This document shows, piece after piece, positions 11,868-21,959 of a stretch of DNA of 64,000 nucleotides. The stretch is from Stagonosporopsis chrysanthemi. Lineage: Eukaryota; Ascomycota; Dothideomycetes; Pleosporales; Didymellaceae. Position numbers and translations under genes: made by a program. The stretch is taken from positions 1 to 64,000 of the forward strand of contig JAFISE010000133.1 in the NCBI GenBank assembly GCA_022560025.1. Direction: 5' to 3'. How positions within the stretch are numbered: the first letter of the stretch is position 1; each line of letters opens with the position of its first letter. The notes beneath the pieces are model-generated. The model was given only the letters and a program-made list of their open reading frames with translations, did not search any database and was not told the DNA's origin.

Positions 11868-13736
11868 ATATACTCTATAAGCAAGTTGCTTATATAGGCA
11901 AGTTGCTTATATAGGCAAGTTGCTTACTTTTACTAAAACTCTACTAAACTACTCTACCTACACAAATACCTTACTAACAAGCTTAAGAAGACGTATTAAA
12001 CAAATATTAGATATAGCTTGCGCTTTAAGCTCTTAAAAGAGACGTAGTAACGTATTATAGTAGTCTATAGCGTTCCTTAAAAGACACTATCTAATTAATA
12101 TATAAGACAACCTTTATATACTAATACAATGCTTAACTTGTAAAGACTAAATAATAATAAAGAGTAGGTAATTATTAAGTATATACTTAAGTTAGACGCA
12201 TAAAGATTTACTCTCTGCCTGTTAGCTATAGCTAATATAGCTAATTCTTTGCGCGCTAAGCGTAGTCTAGGCTATATTAGCTTAAACTAGCCTAGTACGT
12301 TTATTAAGTACTAACTAGAGCTTAAAGCAAAGTTTAATTGCAAGTATAACTACAAGAGAGCCCTCTGCAAAGATCCTAAGGTAATCTAAGGCTAGTTTAG
12401 CCTAGTAGCTAATATTAAAGCTAAGTATAGTATCTAAGATAATAATACTTACAACTTTAATAAAACAAGCTTTATAATAGGCTAGATATCTACTAGAGTA
12501 GTTATTACAGCTTTAGAGAGACAAAGACAACTAAAGTAGAACTAGCTAGGTAATTAAGAGTAGACAACAGTTATTAAGAGTATTTATACTAAAGAGTAGG
12601 CTATTCTAGTCTTTATTATCTTCTAGTGCTATAACTACCTCTTAAACTAGTATAAAGAAGATAATCTACTCTATAGTTAAGTTATTTAGGTCTCTAAGAA
12701 TAGCTAGACTACTAACAAACTTAGTCTTAAGTAGTTAAAGTATTTTAACATGCATATAAAAGAGTATACTGTTAGTAGCTACTGTCTGCTAGTTATTAAT
12801 AGTTATAAGAGCTATAACTTGCTAGAATTCTAGAAATACTATAAGAATAATAAGATTATTACTATATATATACTTTTATATTTATTACACTTCTTATAGC
12901 TACTTAATATAAGCTGTTTTACTTCTCTAAAGAAGGTATATAGGCGCTAAGCTAAAGACTTTATACGCAACTAGGTTAACTATATTACAAAGCTTAAGTT
13001 CTTACTATACTTTAAAGTAGCTTATAATACTGTGTTTACTCCTAGTAATATCTAAGGAGAGTTCTAAGGCACTAGACTAGTTCTCTTTAACCTAGAATAG
13101 GTTATAATAGGCCTTAATATAAAGCTGCGCACTTTATTACTATAACTTCTTAATAATAATAAGCTCTAGTAGTTACAAACTTCTAGTAATACTCTAGAAC
13201 TTTAATTCTAATTAACTCTAATTTAATAGAAGTATTAGAAGTAGCAAAGTAGCTTATCTAATTCTGTACTAAGCGCGCTTAAGCACTATATAAAGAAAAG
13301 AGTAATTTTATTGTACAAGCTAGTTTTAGTATAACAAGAGAATACTAAGCTTTATATAGCTCTAGTAGCTGCTATAGGATATAAATTATGTAAAAGAAAG
13401 CAAATTTAGAAAAAAGAAACTCTTATAGTTAAGAAAGAGTAGTAGATAGCTCTAAAGAAGTTTAAAGTATATAGTAATAGTAAGAAGTTAAAAAAGTATA
13501 TACACACTAAAGTAGGTAAAACCTTCTAACAACGCTGTAAACAGTATAATTAGACTAGGTATAACACGCAAATATACAAGAATAATATAAAAGTAGTCTT
13601 TAAATAATATTCTAACCTGTACTATACTTTACAGCGCTAGAGTATAGTATTTTAAGCTATAATAAGGTAAAGTTTAATAAGGTCTTAGTAAAAGTAAGCA
13701 ACTTACCTATATAAGTAACTTGCCTTTAGAGTACGT
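11868..13736 (+). mobile_element. E6: 1,869-bp Fot1/pogo-type transposon, distinct family, nested in E5
   Basis: TA flanks are at 11,866-11,867 and 13,737-13,738. Ends read ATATACTCTATAAGCAAG and ACGTACTCTAAAGGCAAG, followed by TATAGGCAAGTTGCTTA iterons (three on the left, two on the right). The transposase is on the plus strand, opposite to E1-E5. At 12,450-12,482 the frame gives YNFNKTSFIIG, the RIP-altered YNFDETGF-x-MG block. Shortly after, VVITALERQRQLK and TTVIKSIYTKE correspond to the conserved Fot1/Pot2 region after the first catalytic Asp. Many TAG and TAA stops interrupt it. Confidence 0.88.
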
Positions 13737-13955
13737 TATAGATATTACTTTCTTTATAAAGCTCTTAAAATTTAAAGAAGTAGTAGCTCTTATATCTATT
13801 AAAGATAAGTAAGTAATATATACTAATAATATAAGTCTTTATATAAGTATTAGAGTACTTTAGCTACTTAACTCCTAGCTTGTTATTTGTCTAGCTATTA
13901 TTACTAACTATAGTTACTTAATTGCGTAGGATATCCTCTTTGTACTAGGCAGAGA

Positions 13956-14386
13956 TAGGTTAGCAAACTAGGTACCCCTGTGTACTTAGAGTCTCTAACT
14001 TTAGATAGGTATAGCTCTTTAAATATTTAAGATACAGCTTAGTAATATATTACACTATAGAATGCGCTAAGCTAAAGCCTTTAAACAAGCTACTGCTTGC
14101 TTAATTTAGATTAGTTTTAGCTTAGATATATCGCTTAGAACCTATAGAGAGTTTGTAGACTCTAGAGTTAAGTAGAGGTAGAGGTAGTACAAACTATCTA
14201 GCTATTCTAGGCAATATAACTAAGCTAAAACTAATCTAAATTAAGCAAGCAGTAGCTTGTTTAAAGGCTTTAGCTTAGTGCATTCTATTGTGTAATATAT
14301 TACTAAGCTGTATCTTAAATATTTAAAGAGCTATACCTACCTAAAGTTAGAGACTCTAAGTACACAGGGGTACCTAGCTCACTAGC
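13956..14386. mobile_element. 431-bp palindromic (foldback/MITE-like) element inside E5
   Basis: Two arms of about 199 bp (13,959-14,157 and 14,188-14,385) are inverted copies of each other around a 30-bp spacer. Differences between the arms are mostly transitions. The arms contain a GGTACCCCTGTGTACTTAGAG stretch and its complement. An imperfect 11-bp direct repeat CTAGGCARAGA flanks it (13,945-13,955 and 14,387-14,397), and the host E5 sequence continues across the gap as in other copies. No coding sequence is present. The superfamily is uncertain; a duplication of this size would be long for mariner elements. Confidence 0.85.
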
Positions 14387-14758
14387 CTAGGCAAAGAGGT
14401 AATACTAGCTAGCAAAGATAAAAAAAAGTAAGATAGCCTAGCTAGTAGTATAATTGCAGCAATTATAGTTGTCTACTTGTAATTACCTAGCTAGGTAGCT
14501 TTTAGCTTATCTCTTCTTTTTAACCTTATTATAATAAGCTATGTTGTAATCTTACTTATTATAAAGCTAGCTTTGTTAAAATTATAGATATTCTTATTAT
14601 AGATACTTTACTTAGCTTTTATCTCTTTTATAAGCTTAAACTAAGTGTATATAAAAGTAAGATCTTTATATAGAGCTTTTTATTAACTATATATATAATT
14701 AAAACAACCTTTAAAGCTGTTTATTTATTTAACAAAGTTCTGTACCTAGTTAATATTA

Positions 14759-14908
14759 GGCCTTAGCTGTTAGGCCCTAGACTGTTAGACTCTAGCTAAG
14801 CTAACAGTAACAATATAGTACTACTCTAAGCCTATACTTACAGTCTATAAGTACTATTAACTGTTTTAGTACTTGTTTAGCTTAGTAGCTTAGGCTAGGT
14901 TCTAATAG
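14759..14908. mobile_element. 150-bp insertion with 9-bp duplication inside E5
   Basis: Compared with E2 and E4, E5 has extra sequence here between TTAATATTA (14,750-14,758) and TTAATACTA (14,909-14,917). These are direct repeats differing by one transition. The insert begins GGCCTTAGCTGTTAGG and ends CTAGGTTCTAATAG; the ends are only loosely inverted. An 8-9 bp duplication would fit a small hAT-like non-autonomous element, but this is an inference. Confidence 0.55.
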
Positions 14909-15353
14909 TTAATACTAACTTAACCTGCATTATATATAGTAAGTAAGCTATTTACTATACTATGTATAGCTATATATAGCTATATATATATAGGTATATA
15001 TCTTTATAGATCTAAGTTAAGTATATATTATATAATTACCTTCTCTTCTCTTAAAGTAAGCTTTTTTAAGTTAAGCTAGCAATTATATTGTATAGGTTAA
15101 CTAGCGCGTTAATTGTATAGTATTAATTCTAGCACGTTGTAAAGAGCAACAGCGTATTAATTTATAACTATTTAATTTTAATTAATAGATAAGAGAGCAA
15201 GCTGTATATTAGCTTTATTTAACTGTAATTAAGTAACGTAGTATAGAGCTATTATACGTTAAGATAGAATAGATAATCAAGATTGATAAGGTGCGCGACT
15301 TGCTTGTATGCGCGACTTGCTTGTTAAACACGTTACTTACTTGTAATATATAT

Positions 15354-15531
15354 TACTTATTAGTTATCTCTAGTACTCTTTATTAATATATAACTATATT
15401 CTTAATAGCTGTTATGTTTTTTTTCTACTTTAAAAAAAACTTGAGTTTGAATTTAACCTTTACAAAAACGTTCGTAGTAAAGCCTTGACTACCTTGCTAA
15501 ACCCTCTTGTCTCTGTCACTAAACGCTGGCC
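15354..15531. other. Junction between RIP block and gene-rich DNA
   Basis: AT-rich sequence continues for about 100 bp past the right end of E3, including runs of T and A at 15,418-15,440. Composition then becomes normal just before the pex26 stop codon at 15,532-15,534. No gene or repeat of its own is seen here; it probably serves as the pex26 3' end. Confidence 0.6.
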
Positions 15532-16895
15532 TTATATATAAGACACCTTGACCCCCATCCCGACTGTTCTTCTGACTTTGTCTACAGCCTGTCGAACCAG
15601 TCTTATGATACGTTCCCTCAAGTCCCTCTTCCCAAAGGCCAGCCCGAAGGCTAAGAAGAATAGCAGAGTCCTCAAAATGGCCAGTGGGTTACTCGTTATT
15701 TGCCTGGCCGAGTCGGCTATAGCCTTTTGTATGGCAGCGAACAGACCGCCCACGCGATTGTACAGACCCGGTGGGGGTGTTGACGGCTTCTTTGAGGGTG
15801 CCCTGCGAGTACCGCTCGACTGGCTACTTGTCGATGACGGCTTCGGCTGACGTGACCTTTCGTCGGCTCTATTCCGCTCAGTATCAGCTCTATGCTGTTT
15901 CCTACTCTCCTCCTCACGCCTCCTCCGTTCCTCTTCCTGGCGGGCCTGCTCCAGCCGCCGTGCCTCGCTCTCCCTCCGGCGCTCCTCGAGTTGCTCCTGC
16001 TGCTGTTGCCTCAGCTTCTCCTCGCGCTGCTCGGCATCCTCCTTCTCCTCCTTGAGGCTGTGGAGGGCAAGTAAGAAGGCTTCTTTGCGCTCATCATCGA
16101 GGACTTCGCTCATGGAGATGAACTCGCGGGCATAGTCCCACTCGTCATTGCGTGGCAGCACGTGCAGGGTGTACAGCTCCAGCAGCTTGATGCGCGTGTT
16201 GAGGTCGCGTGGAGTGTCAGTGCCTGTGTGGGACTTGCGGCGCTGCATGTACGAGGGTGAGGAGAGATGCGAGGCAATGTCGAAGGTCGGGTGGGCGGTG
16301 GCGGCGAGATAGGTCTCGAGCTTGGCCTGGTTGAGACGCTGCGAGGGCGAGTGGGTGAGGAGGAGGGTGGAGCTGCGTGGTGTTAGCCGGGGCCGCGTCT
16401 TGAGAAAAGCGTCGAGGCATACAGGTTCACGACGACATCGGCATCGACATCGCCAGCCACGCCGGCGTACCCGTCGCGCACGACGTCGTCCCACACGCTG
16501 CCGTCGCGGCACTTGGAGACCAGCTGCTTCCAGCGGGCGCTGCCAAAGGCGTGCTTGCCCTCCTCGGCGCCCAGCTCGACAACGCTGTTGAGGAAAGTCA
16601 GGTAGAAGCTCCACACCTTGACCCGCGTGCCCCGCGAGGCCGTCGCAACGGGCGCGTAGGCGGCCTGCAGGCTGTGCGCAGCGTCGGCGCCGTCATCGCA
16701 GGCGGTGGGCGGCGGGGCGGTAATGATGGGCTCGATGGTGGACAGCGCCTCGGGCAGGCGTCGCGTGAGGAACAGCTGCGCGGCCTGGCGGTATGCTTTG
16801 GCGATCTGCGACGACTGCTGCCGCGATGCCGACAGCGAGCTGATGGAGCTGCTGAGGTAGCGCGACCCGCTCATGTCTTCGTAGAGCGCCGCCAT
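15532..16895 (-). CDS. pex26: Peroxin 26-like tail-anchored peroxisomal protein
   Basis: Two exons, 16,895-16,423 and 16,372-15,532, give 437 residues. The 50-bp intron has GTATGC, a GCTAAC branch site and ACGCAG. The start is the ATG giving MAALYEDMSGSRYLSSS; an upstream in-frame extension is GC-rich and looks like leader. The N-terminal half carries the helical AKAYRQAAQLFLTRRLPEAL segment typical of fungal Pex26. The middle (about residues 230-330) is a charged Glu/Arg/Gln coiled coil. One membrane segment (AILRTLLFFLAFGLAFG) lies close to the C-terminus and is followed by a basic tail, as in tail-anchored Pex26/Pex15. In that family the protein docks the Pex1-Pex6 ATPases at peroxisomes to recycle the import receptor. 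The 3' end lies 178 bp from transposon E3. Confidence 0.85.
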
Positions 16896-17513
16896 ATCGT
16901 CTGTCTGCACTGCTGCCGTGCCTCTGTCTGGAGAGAGTGGGAGTGAGAGTGGGGATCGGATTTGGTGTCTGCGTCGCCTGTCCGCTGCACGCCCACGCTG
17001 GCTGGGAGCGACGGCCGTGGGCCATTCCTGCCGCCGCGTCACAACATATCCGAGCGCAGCTTCCCTCAACCTCGGCAGCCCAGCCGTCACCGCCTGCTAG
17101 CCCAGCAACCCGCCTTGAACAACAGCCAATCTCCGCCTGCACGTGAGGCCACCCTGCTGCAGCCCTGCAACGCCGGCCAGCAGTGTCGCCAACAAGCACC
17201 GCACCTTTGCCACACAGCACGCAGCCCCCAGATGCGCAGTCTCTCCATGATGCGCCATGTCCCCTTGCGGAGAGCAAACTGCCTGTCTCGCTTGACCATG
17301 AGCTAACAATCAATTACTCACTCACTTGTCTTGTCGTGCCATGTGTCTCTCCTCTCTCCTCTCACCTGTCATATGCCCACTCCTGACCCTCGCCTTCGCA
17401 ACACTGGCGCCGCAAAGCTCTCCTAGGAAAGAGCCATCTCTGCCGACGGCCCCGTCCACGGCTCCTGCCATCACCATAAGAAGCTTGCAACACAGCCAAA
17501 AGCGATTGCGACC
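16896..17513. promoter_or_regulatory. Shared divergent promoter of pex26 and the PARN-like gene
   Basis: This 618-bp GC-moderate interval separates two head-to-head start codons. A CCAAT sequence occurs near 17,127 (GCCAATCTCC). No clear TATA box is seen. Short open frames here are leader or shadow frames. Confidence 0.5.
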
Positions 17514-19400
17514 ATGGAGGTCGACGGGCCCTCGTTCCCACAGCACGTGCTCGGCATGCTCGTCAACATCTCCGAGGCCGATTTCGTTTCCTTTGACCTT
17601 GAACTCTCCGGTATTCCCAGCCGTTTGCCCAGCAAAAAGGCTCGTGGCGCTGGACGATTGACACTGGAGGATCGCTATGCTGAGACTAAGGAGGGCGCCA
17701 ACCGCTACCAAATTCTCCAAGTCGGCCTGACGTGTGCCAGATTCGACTACATCACTAACAAATACGTGCTACGGCCTTATAACATCAATCTCAGTCCTCT
17801 TTTCGACGAGCGACTAGACTTTGAGCGCGAGATCAGCTTTCAGACTGGCGCGTGTACGTTCCTGCTGGGCTGCGGGTTCGATCTGGGTGCCCCGTTCGCC
17901 AAGGGCGTGCAGTATCTGTCTCGAGAAGAGGCGAATAGGGCAAAACGATTGGCCTATGATCGTATTGACAAGAAGAACCACATCGAGGATCTGCAGTTGA
18001 AAGACACCGACACAGAATCCCTTGATTTCGTGCGCCGGTGTCGGGAAGCCATCACTTCGTGGCAAAAGACCGTATCAACGACTCTCGAAGTCACATCATC
18101 GACTGGATTGCCCAACGCCTCTGCTTCCTGCACAATCTCCAGGTTCGAGAAGCGATTAGTCCACCAACTCGTCCGCGCAGAATTTCCGGACGCGGTAGCA
18201 ATAGGCCGGCACGACTGTATCCGCATCTTGCCATTCGATCCGGTTCGTGAGGCAGATAACACACGACGAATCAAGAGTCGTGTCAAAGAGCAGATCTTGA
18301 GACAAACTGGCTTCCGGTGGATATTTGAGGCACTTATTGGCGGCCAAGTAAACAACGACCTACTCTACATTCTCGGTAACGATGGATTCAGTGATCAAAG
18401 AGATCGCTTCGACCGTGCTTTGGCGCGTTTAAGCCGAAATCGTCCGGTCCTGGTGGGTCATAACATGTTCACTGATATTGTATACTTGTACCGCACCTTT
18501 GTAGGGCCGTTACCTGACACGTTGGCCGAATTCAACACCTCCCTCCACGAGCTATTTCCGAAAATTGTCGATACGAAATACCTTGCCACGCACGCTGAGG
18601 GCGATTTGAATGCGAGCCCCACGCTGGAAGAAATCGCGAAGAGCTTGCAGCATCAGCCGCTGCCCAACATTGTTACGCATGAAGATCATGACAAATATAA
18701 CGAGACAGAAGCTTTTCACGAGGCGGGATATGATAGTCTGCTCACAGCGACGATTATGCTGAGGCTGTCCACCAAGCTGGGCTCTGAACACAAAGGATAC
18801 TCACCGGGCGAGATGGAGCAAGGAAGCACTACACCATTATTATCCAAACCTGAACTGGGTAGGCAAGCTTCAGAAGGCGGTATCCAGCTCACGACAGACT
18901 TACCGGCGGACTTTGTTGCCGATGGGCGGGAGAAAATCCTGCATCCTGTCGCTGCTCCAGCCGTTGAACCCGGCCTTGTGGCAGCTGTGAAGAAGAATCG
19001 CAAGACAAAGCGCAAGAACAAGAAGCCTGCCAAGCAGGACGTGTCTGCATCTCGTTTCGCAACCAAAACTGTCTTTGAAAAGCTCCGCGAACTCAGTCTT
19101 CAGGACAGCCAGGGGGTGTCCGAAACATCGGAAGACGACGAAGAACTCGAACATGACGCGCTTCCGACATCTGAATGGTCCAACGCAAACGAAACAGCAG
19201 CGAACGGGAGTTGGGCTGATGAAGAGTATGTCCAGGACGAGACAGGCTGGGTGCCAATCAAGAAGCTTGTACGCCCGAACATGGAGATGATGCCGGGATT
19301 TGGCAATACTTTCTGGACTAAGTTTGGAAACAGACTGCGAGTATTCGGGACAATAGAGAGGGAGGTGTGTATTGCTGAATGGCCGACAACATCATCCTAG
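17514..19400 (+). CDS. PARN/CAF1-family poly(A)-specific 3'-5' exoribonuclease
   Basis: This single-exon gene encodes 628 residues. The DEDD nuclease residues are visible: Asp28 and Glu30 in SFDLELSG, an Asp in LVGHNMFTDIVYLY (about residue 318), and His401 and Asp406 in HEAGYDSLL. The order and spacing match the CAF1/PARN family, which removes poly(A) tails or trims the 3' ends of small RNAs. Between the first and second motifs lies an insertion (about 200-285) with RFEKRLVHQLVRAEFP, where PARN proteins carry an R3H-like RNA-binding domain. A Lys-rich stretch (KKNRKTKRKNKKPAK, about 490) could be a nuclear signal. The C-terminal 150 residues are acidic and ill-conserved. It could equally be called a TOE1-like enzyme; subfamily assignment needs a tree. 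Confidence 0.88.
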   Translation: MEVDGPSFPQHVLGMLVNISEADFVSFDLELSGIPSRLPSKKARGAGRLTLEDRYAETKEGANRYQILQVGLTCARFDYITNKYVLRPYNINLSPLFDERLDFEREISFQTGACTFLLGCGFDLGAPFAKGVQYLSREEANRAKRLAYDRIDKKNHIEDLQLKDTDTESLDFVRRCREAITSWQKTVSTTLEVTSSTGLPNASASCTISRFEKRLVHQLVRAEFPDAVAIGRHDCIRILPFDPVREADNTRRIKSRVKEQILRQTGFRWIFEALIGGQVNNDLLYILGNDGFSDQRDRFDRALARLSRNRPVLVGHNMFTDIVYLYRTFVGPLPDTLAEFNTSLHELFPKIVDTKYLATHAEGDLNASPTLEEIAKSLQHQPLPNIVTHEDHDKYNETEAFHEAGYDSLLTATIMLRLSTKLGSEHKGYSPGEMEQGSTTPLLSKPELGRQASEGGIQLTTDLPADFVADGREKILHPVAAPAVEPGLVAAVKKNRKTKRKNKKPAKQDVSASRFATKTVFEKLRELSLQDSQGVSETSEDDEELEHDALPTSEWSNANETAANGSWADEEYVQDETGWVPIKKLVRPNMEMMPGFGNTFWTKFGNRLRVFGTIEREVCIAEWPTTSS

Positions 19401-19714
19401 TAGTCAAGCTGTCGACACCTAAAGACTCCTCACGTTGCAGACTCTCCATGTAAAACCCATGCATTGCATCCGCAACTTGTGCGGCAGACACGAATATCAT
19501 CGAAAGATAGCTGGCACAGTCACGCAGTCTGATTCCTGCATTGACGCTCACGGCAAATACATAGAACAATAATACAGAATGACTTTGAAATGTTTTTGTA
19601 TTGTTGGTGGCAATGGGAGCCCCATATGGAGTGTCAACCTTATTCCAGATCCAACTTTTGGTGACTGAATATGGGTACAGTAATCAGTGACAAGATGGAA
19701 AGACGATTAAATAC
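19401..19714. other. Convergent 3' intergenic region
   Basis: These 314 bp between the PARN-like and ILV3 stop codons presumably hold both polyadenylation sites. I see AT-rich patches (AATAATACAGAATG near 19,567) but no further gene. Confidence 0.5.
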
Positions 19715-21569
19715 TCAAGCGGAGTCGGTAACGCAACCCTCGGAAGCATTCTTGACAAAGCGTGCGTACTTGAACAGAGTGCCCCTGCTGTACTTCAGTT
19801 CTGGTGCCTTCCAGCTCTTCCTCCTCTCCGCCATCTCTGCCTCGCTAACATCAACGTTGAGCTCGTTCTTCTCCGAGTCGATGGTGATCTCATCACCATC
19901 ACGGACGAGACCGATAGGACCACCCTCCTGGGCTTCAGGCACGATATGTCCGATCAGGAAGCCGTGAGAGCCTCCAGAGAAACGTCCATCGGTAATAAGC
20001 GCGACGTCCTTTCCAAGACCTGCGCCCATGATGGCAGACGACGGCTTCAACATCTCGGGCATACCAGGACCGCCTTTAGGACCCTCGTACCTGATAACGA
20101 CGACGGTCTTCTCACCCTTCTTAATCTCACCACGCTCAAGCGCGGCGATGAAATCATCCTCGGCTTCGTAGCACTTCGCCTTTCCCTTGAATATTGTGCC
20201 CTCCTTGCCGGTGATCTTACCAACACAACCACCGGGAGCAAGCGAACCGCGCAAAATCTGCAAGTGACCAGTGGTTTTGAGAGGCTCGGACAGCGGGCGA
20301 ATGATCTTCTGGTCGGCAGGGAAGTCCTTGACCTTGTCAAGGTTCTGCTTCAGTGTCTGGCCAGTCACAGTCATTTGCGAGCCGTCAATGAGGCCTTCCT
20401 TCAACAGGAATTTGAGCAGAGATGGCGTGCCGCCGATGTCGTGAATGTCGGCCATGACGTACTTGCCCGAGGGCTTGAGATCGGCGAGGAGGGGGATGCG
20501 GTCGGACACGCTCTGGAAGTCGTCGATGGTCAACTTGAGGCCAACGCTGTCAGCAATGGCAATCAAGTGCAGCACAGCGTTGGTGGAGCCACCAGTGATG
20601 GAGATGACGACCATGGCGTTCTCGAAGGCCTGGCGGGTAAGAATGTCAGAGGGGCGGATGTCCTCCTTCAGCAGGTTCTTGATGGCACCTCCAGCAGCAA
20701 GACACTCGAGCATCTTTGCCTTGGAGTTGGCAGGGTTGGAAGACGAGCCGGGCAGCGACATGCCCATGGTCTCAATAGCGGTGGCCATGGTGTTGGCCGT
20801 GTACATGCCACCACAGGCACCCTGGCCGTTGCAGGCGTGGCGGATGATGTCGAAGCGTTGGTCCTCGGTAATCTCGCCGGTGATGAATTGGCCGTACGCC
20901 TGGAACGCAGACACAATGTCGATGCTCTGATCGTCGAGTGTCTTGGCGCAGCCAGGCTGGATGGTGCCGCCGTAGACCATCAGCGAGGGCCGGTTGACAC
21001 GGCCCATGGCCATGATGACACCGGGCATGTTCTTGTCGCAGCCAGGGATGGAGATATTGGCGTCGTACCACTGGCCGCCCATGACCGTCTCGATCGAGTC
21101 GGCGATGATCTCGCGCGACTGCAGCGAGTAGCGCATGCCCTTGGTGCCCATGGAGATGCCGTCGCTGACACCAATGGTGTTGAACTGCATGCCCAGCAGC
21201 CCGGCACGCTCGACGCCCTCCTTGACCTTGTGGTTGAGGTCCATCAAATGCATGTTGCATGGGTTGCCCGAGTACCAGACAGAGCTGATGCCGACCTGCG
21301 CCTTGTTCATGTCCGACTCGCTCATGCCCGTGGCATACAGCATGGCCTGCGAGGCACCCTGCGACTTGGGTTGCGTGATGTGCTTCGAGATTGAATTGAG
21401 CTCATTGTCGGCTTTGGCGGCGCGCGCGGCGGCGCTGGAGAGGGCGCGGCTGCAAACAAGGTCAGCGTGCATCCATTGCAAGAGCCGAGCATACCCACGC
21501 TGCCTGCCATTGCGGGCGGGGCGAGCACTGTGCGCGCGAGAGCACTCCTCCAAGGCGGGCGAGAGACAT
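19715..21569 (-). CDS. ILV3: Dihydroxy-acid dehydratase, mitochondrial
   Basis: Two exons, 21,569-21,499 and 21,449-19,715, give 601 residues. The 49-bp intron uses a GTGGGT donor and ends TTTGCAG. This donor, not the nearby GTATGC, keeps the frame. The enzyme converts 2,3-dihydroxy-isovalerate and -methylvalerate to the 2-keto acids, the third common step of valine and isoleucine synthesis. The N-terminus MSLARLGGVLSRAQ is Arg-rich without acids, as in a mitochondrial presequence. Iron-sulfur ligand cysteines are seen in GNPCNMH, PGCDKNMPG and GQGACGGMY. The C-terminal half has the conserved GRFSGGSHGFLIGH motif. Length and motifs are complete. A 482-residue antisense frame over it is a codon-bias shadow. 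Confidence 0.97.
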
Positions 21570-21959
21570 GGTGGCGGACGGAATGCATCCTCAAGCTCCA
21601 AGGCACGCCGGCACTTTTTATTCTGCAATGACGCTGGGACAGTCCGGTCATCGCTCCGTCGGGGACATGTGCGTGTCTCCGTTGGGCCTAGTGCGTCAAC
21701 TGCGGCCAATCAGACGGGGAGCGATCATCAGCCCTTGCCTGTGCGCCCTCACCTTACTTCACTTACATACCTTCACTTACTAGCAGTCTGTGGTGGGTCA
21801 CCAGCGTTTGAGTCATGTGAGAGAGGCAGCGCTAACGTCACCGTGCTGTCACGGCTCCACCTTCACTTCAACCGCATGTGACTGATCAGCAGGGGCTTAC
21901 ATATAGCTTCCTGGGGATCTTGTTGCTTGTCAACCAGTCTCCCTCATTCCATCACCACG
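21570..21959. promoter_or_regulatory. Shared divergent promoter of ILV3 and the GH17 gene
   Basis: This 390-bp interval lies between head-to-head genes. It contains GCCAATCAGACGG near 21,706 (a CCAAT box) and a CT-rich stretch around 21,744-21,780. I saw no perfect Leu3-type CCGG-N4-CCGG site. Confidence 0.45.

Larger units (their letters stand above)
11009..15333 (-). mobile_element. E5: third-subtype 1.85-kb Fot1/pogo transposon nested in E3
   Basis: TA flanks are at 11,007-11,008 and 15,334-15,335, inside the right inverted repeat of E3. E3 sequence (CTTACTTGTAATATATAT) resumes beyond. E5 ends read ACATGTTTAATAAGCAAGTTGCG and ACGTGTTTAACAAGCAAGTCGCG: they match each other except for transitions and differ from E1-E4. 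It is split by E6, by a palindromic element and by a 150-bp insertion. The net length is about 1,853 bp. Internal sequence is recognisably the same family, with the minus-strand transposase degraded. Confidence 0.87.
7321..15353 (-). mobile_element. E3: outer Fot1/pogo-type transposon hosting E4 and E5
   Basis: The left end is at 7,321 after TA (7,319-7,320). The right end is at 15,353 before TA (15,354-15,355). The ends are the fully RIP-mutated form of the E1 ends (ATATATATTATAAG against ATATATATTACAAG). E4 interrupts it at 8,296 and E5 interrupts its right inverted repeat at 11,009. Removing E4, E5 and their TA duplications gives exactly 1,852 bp, which confirms both outer junctions. Almost every CA and TG is gone, making this among the oldest copies. 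The transposase is on the minus strand and is dead. Confidence 0.88.

Noticed and set aside
11881..11935. Three tandem copies of a 17-bp unit, possible CRISPR-like or satellite array
   Set aside because: They are part of the terminal inverted repeat of E6 and recur at its other end, so they are transposon iterons.
19946..21394. 482-codon plus-strand open frame
   Set aside because: It is exactly antisense to ILV3, whose codon bias leaves the opposite strand open. It has no motif of its own.
21450..21498. Use of the GTATGC donor for the ILV3 intron
   Set aside because: That donor is a better consensus but shifts the frame. Only GTGGGT, 4 bp upstream, joins the presequence to the enzyme frame.
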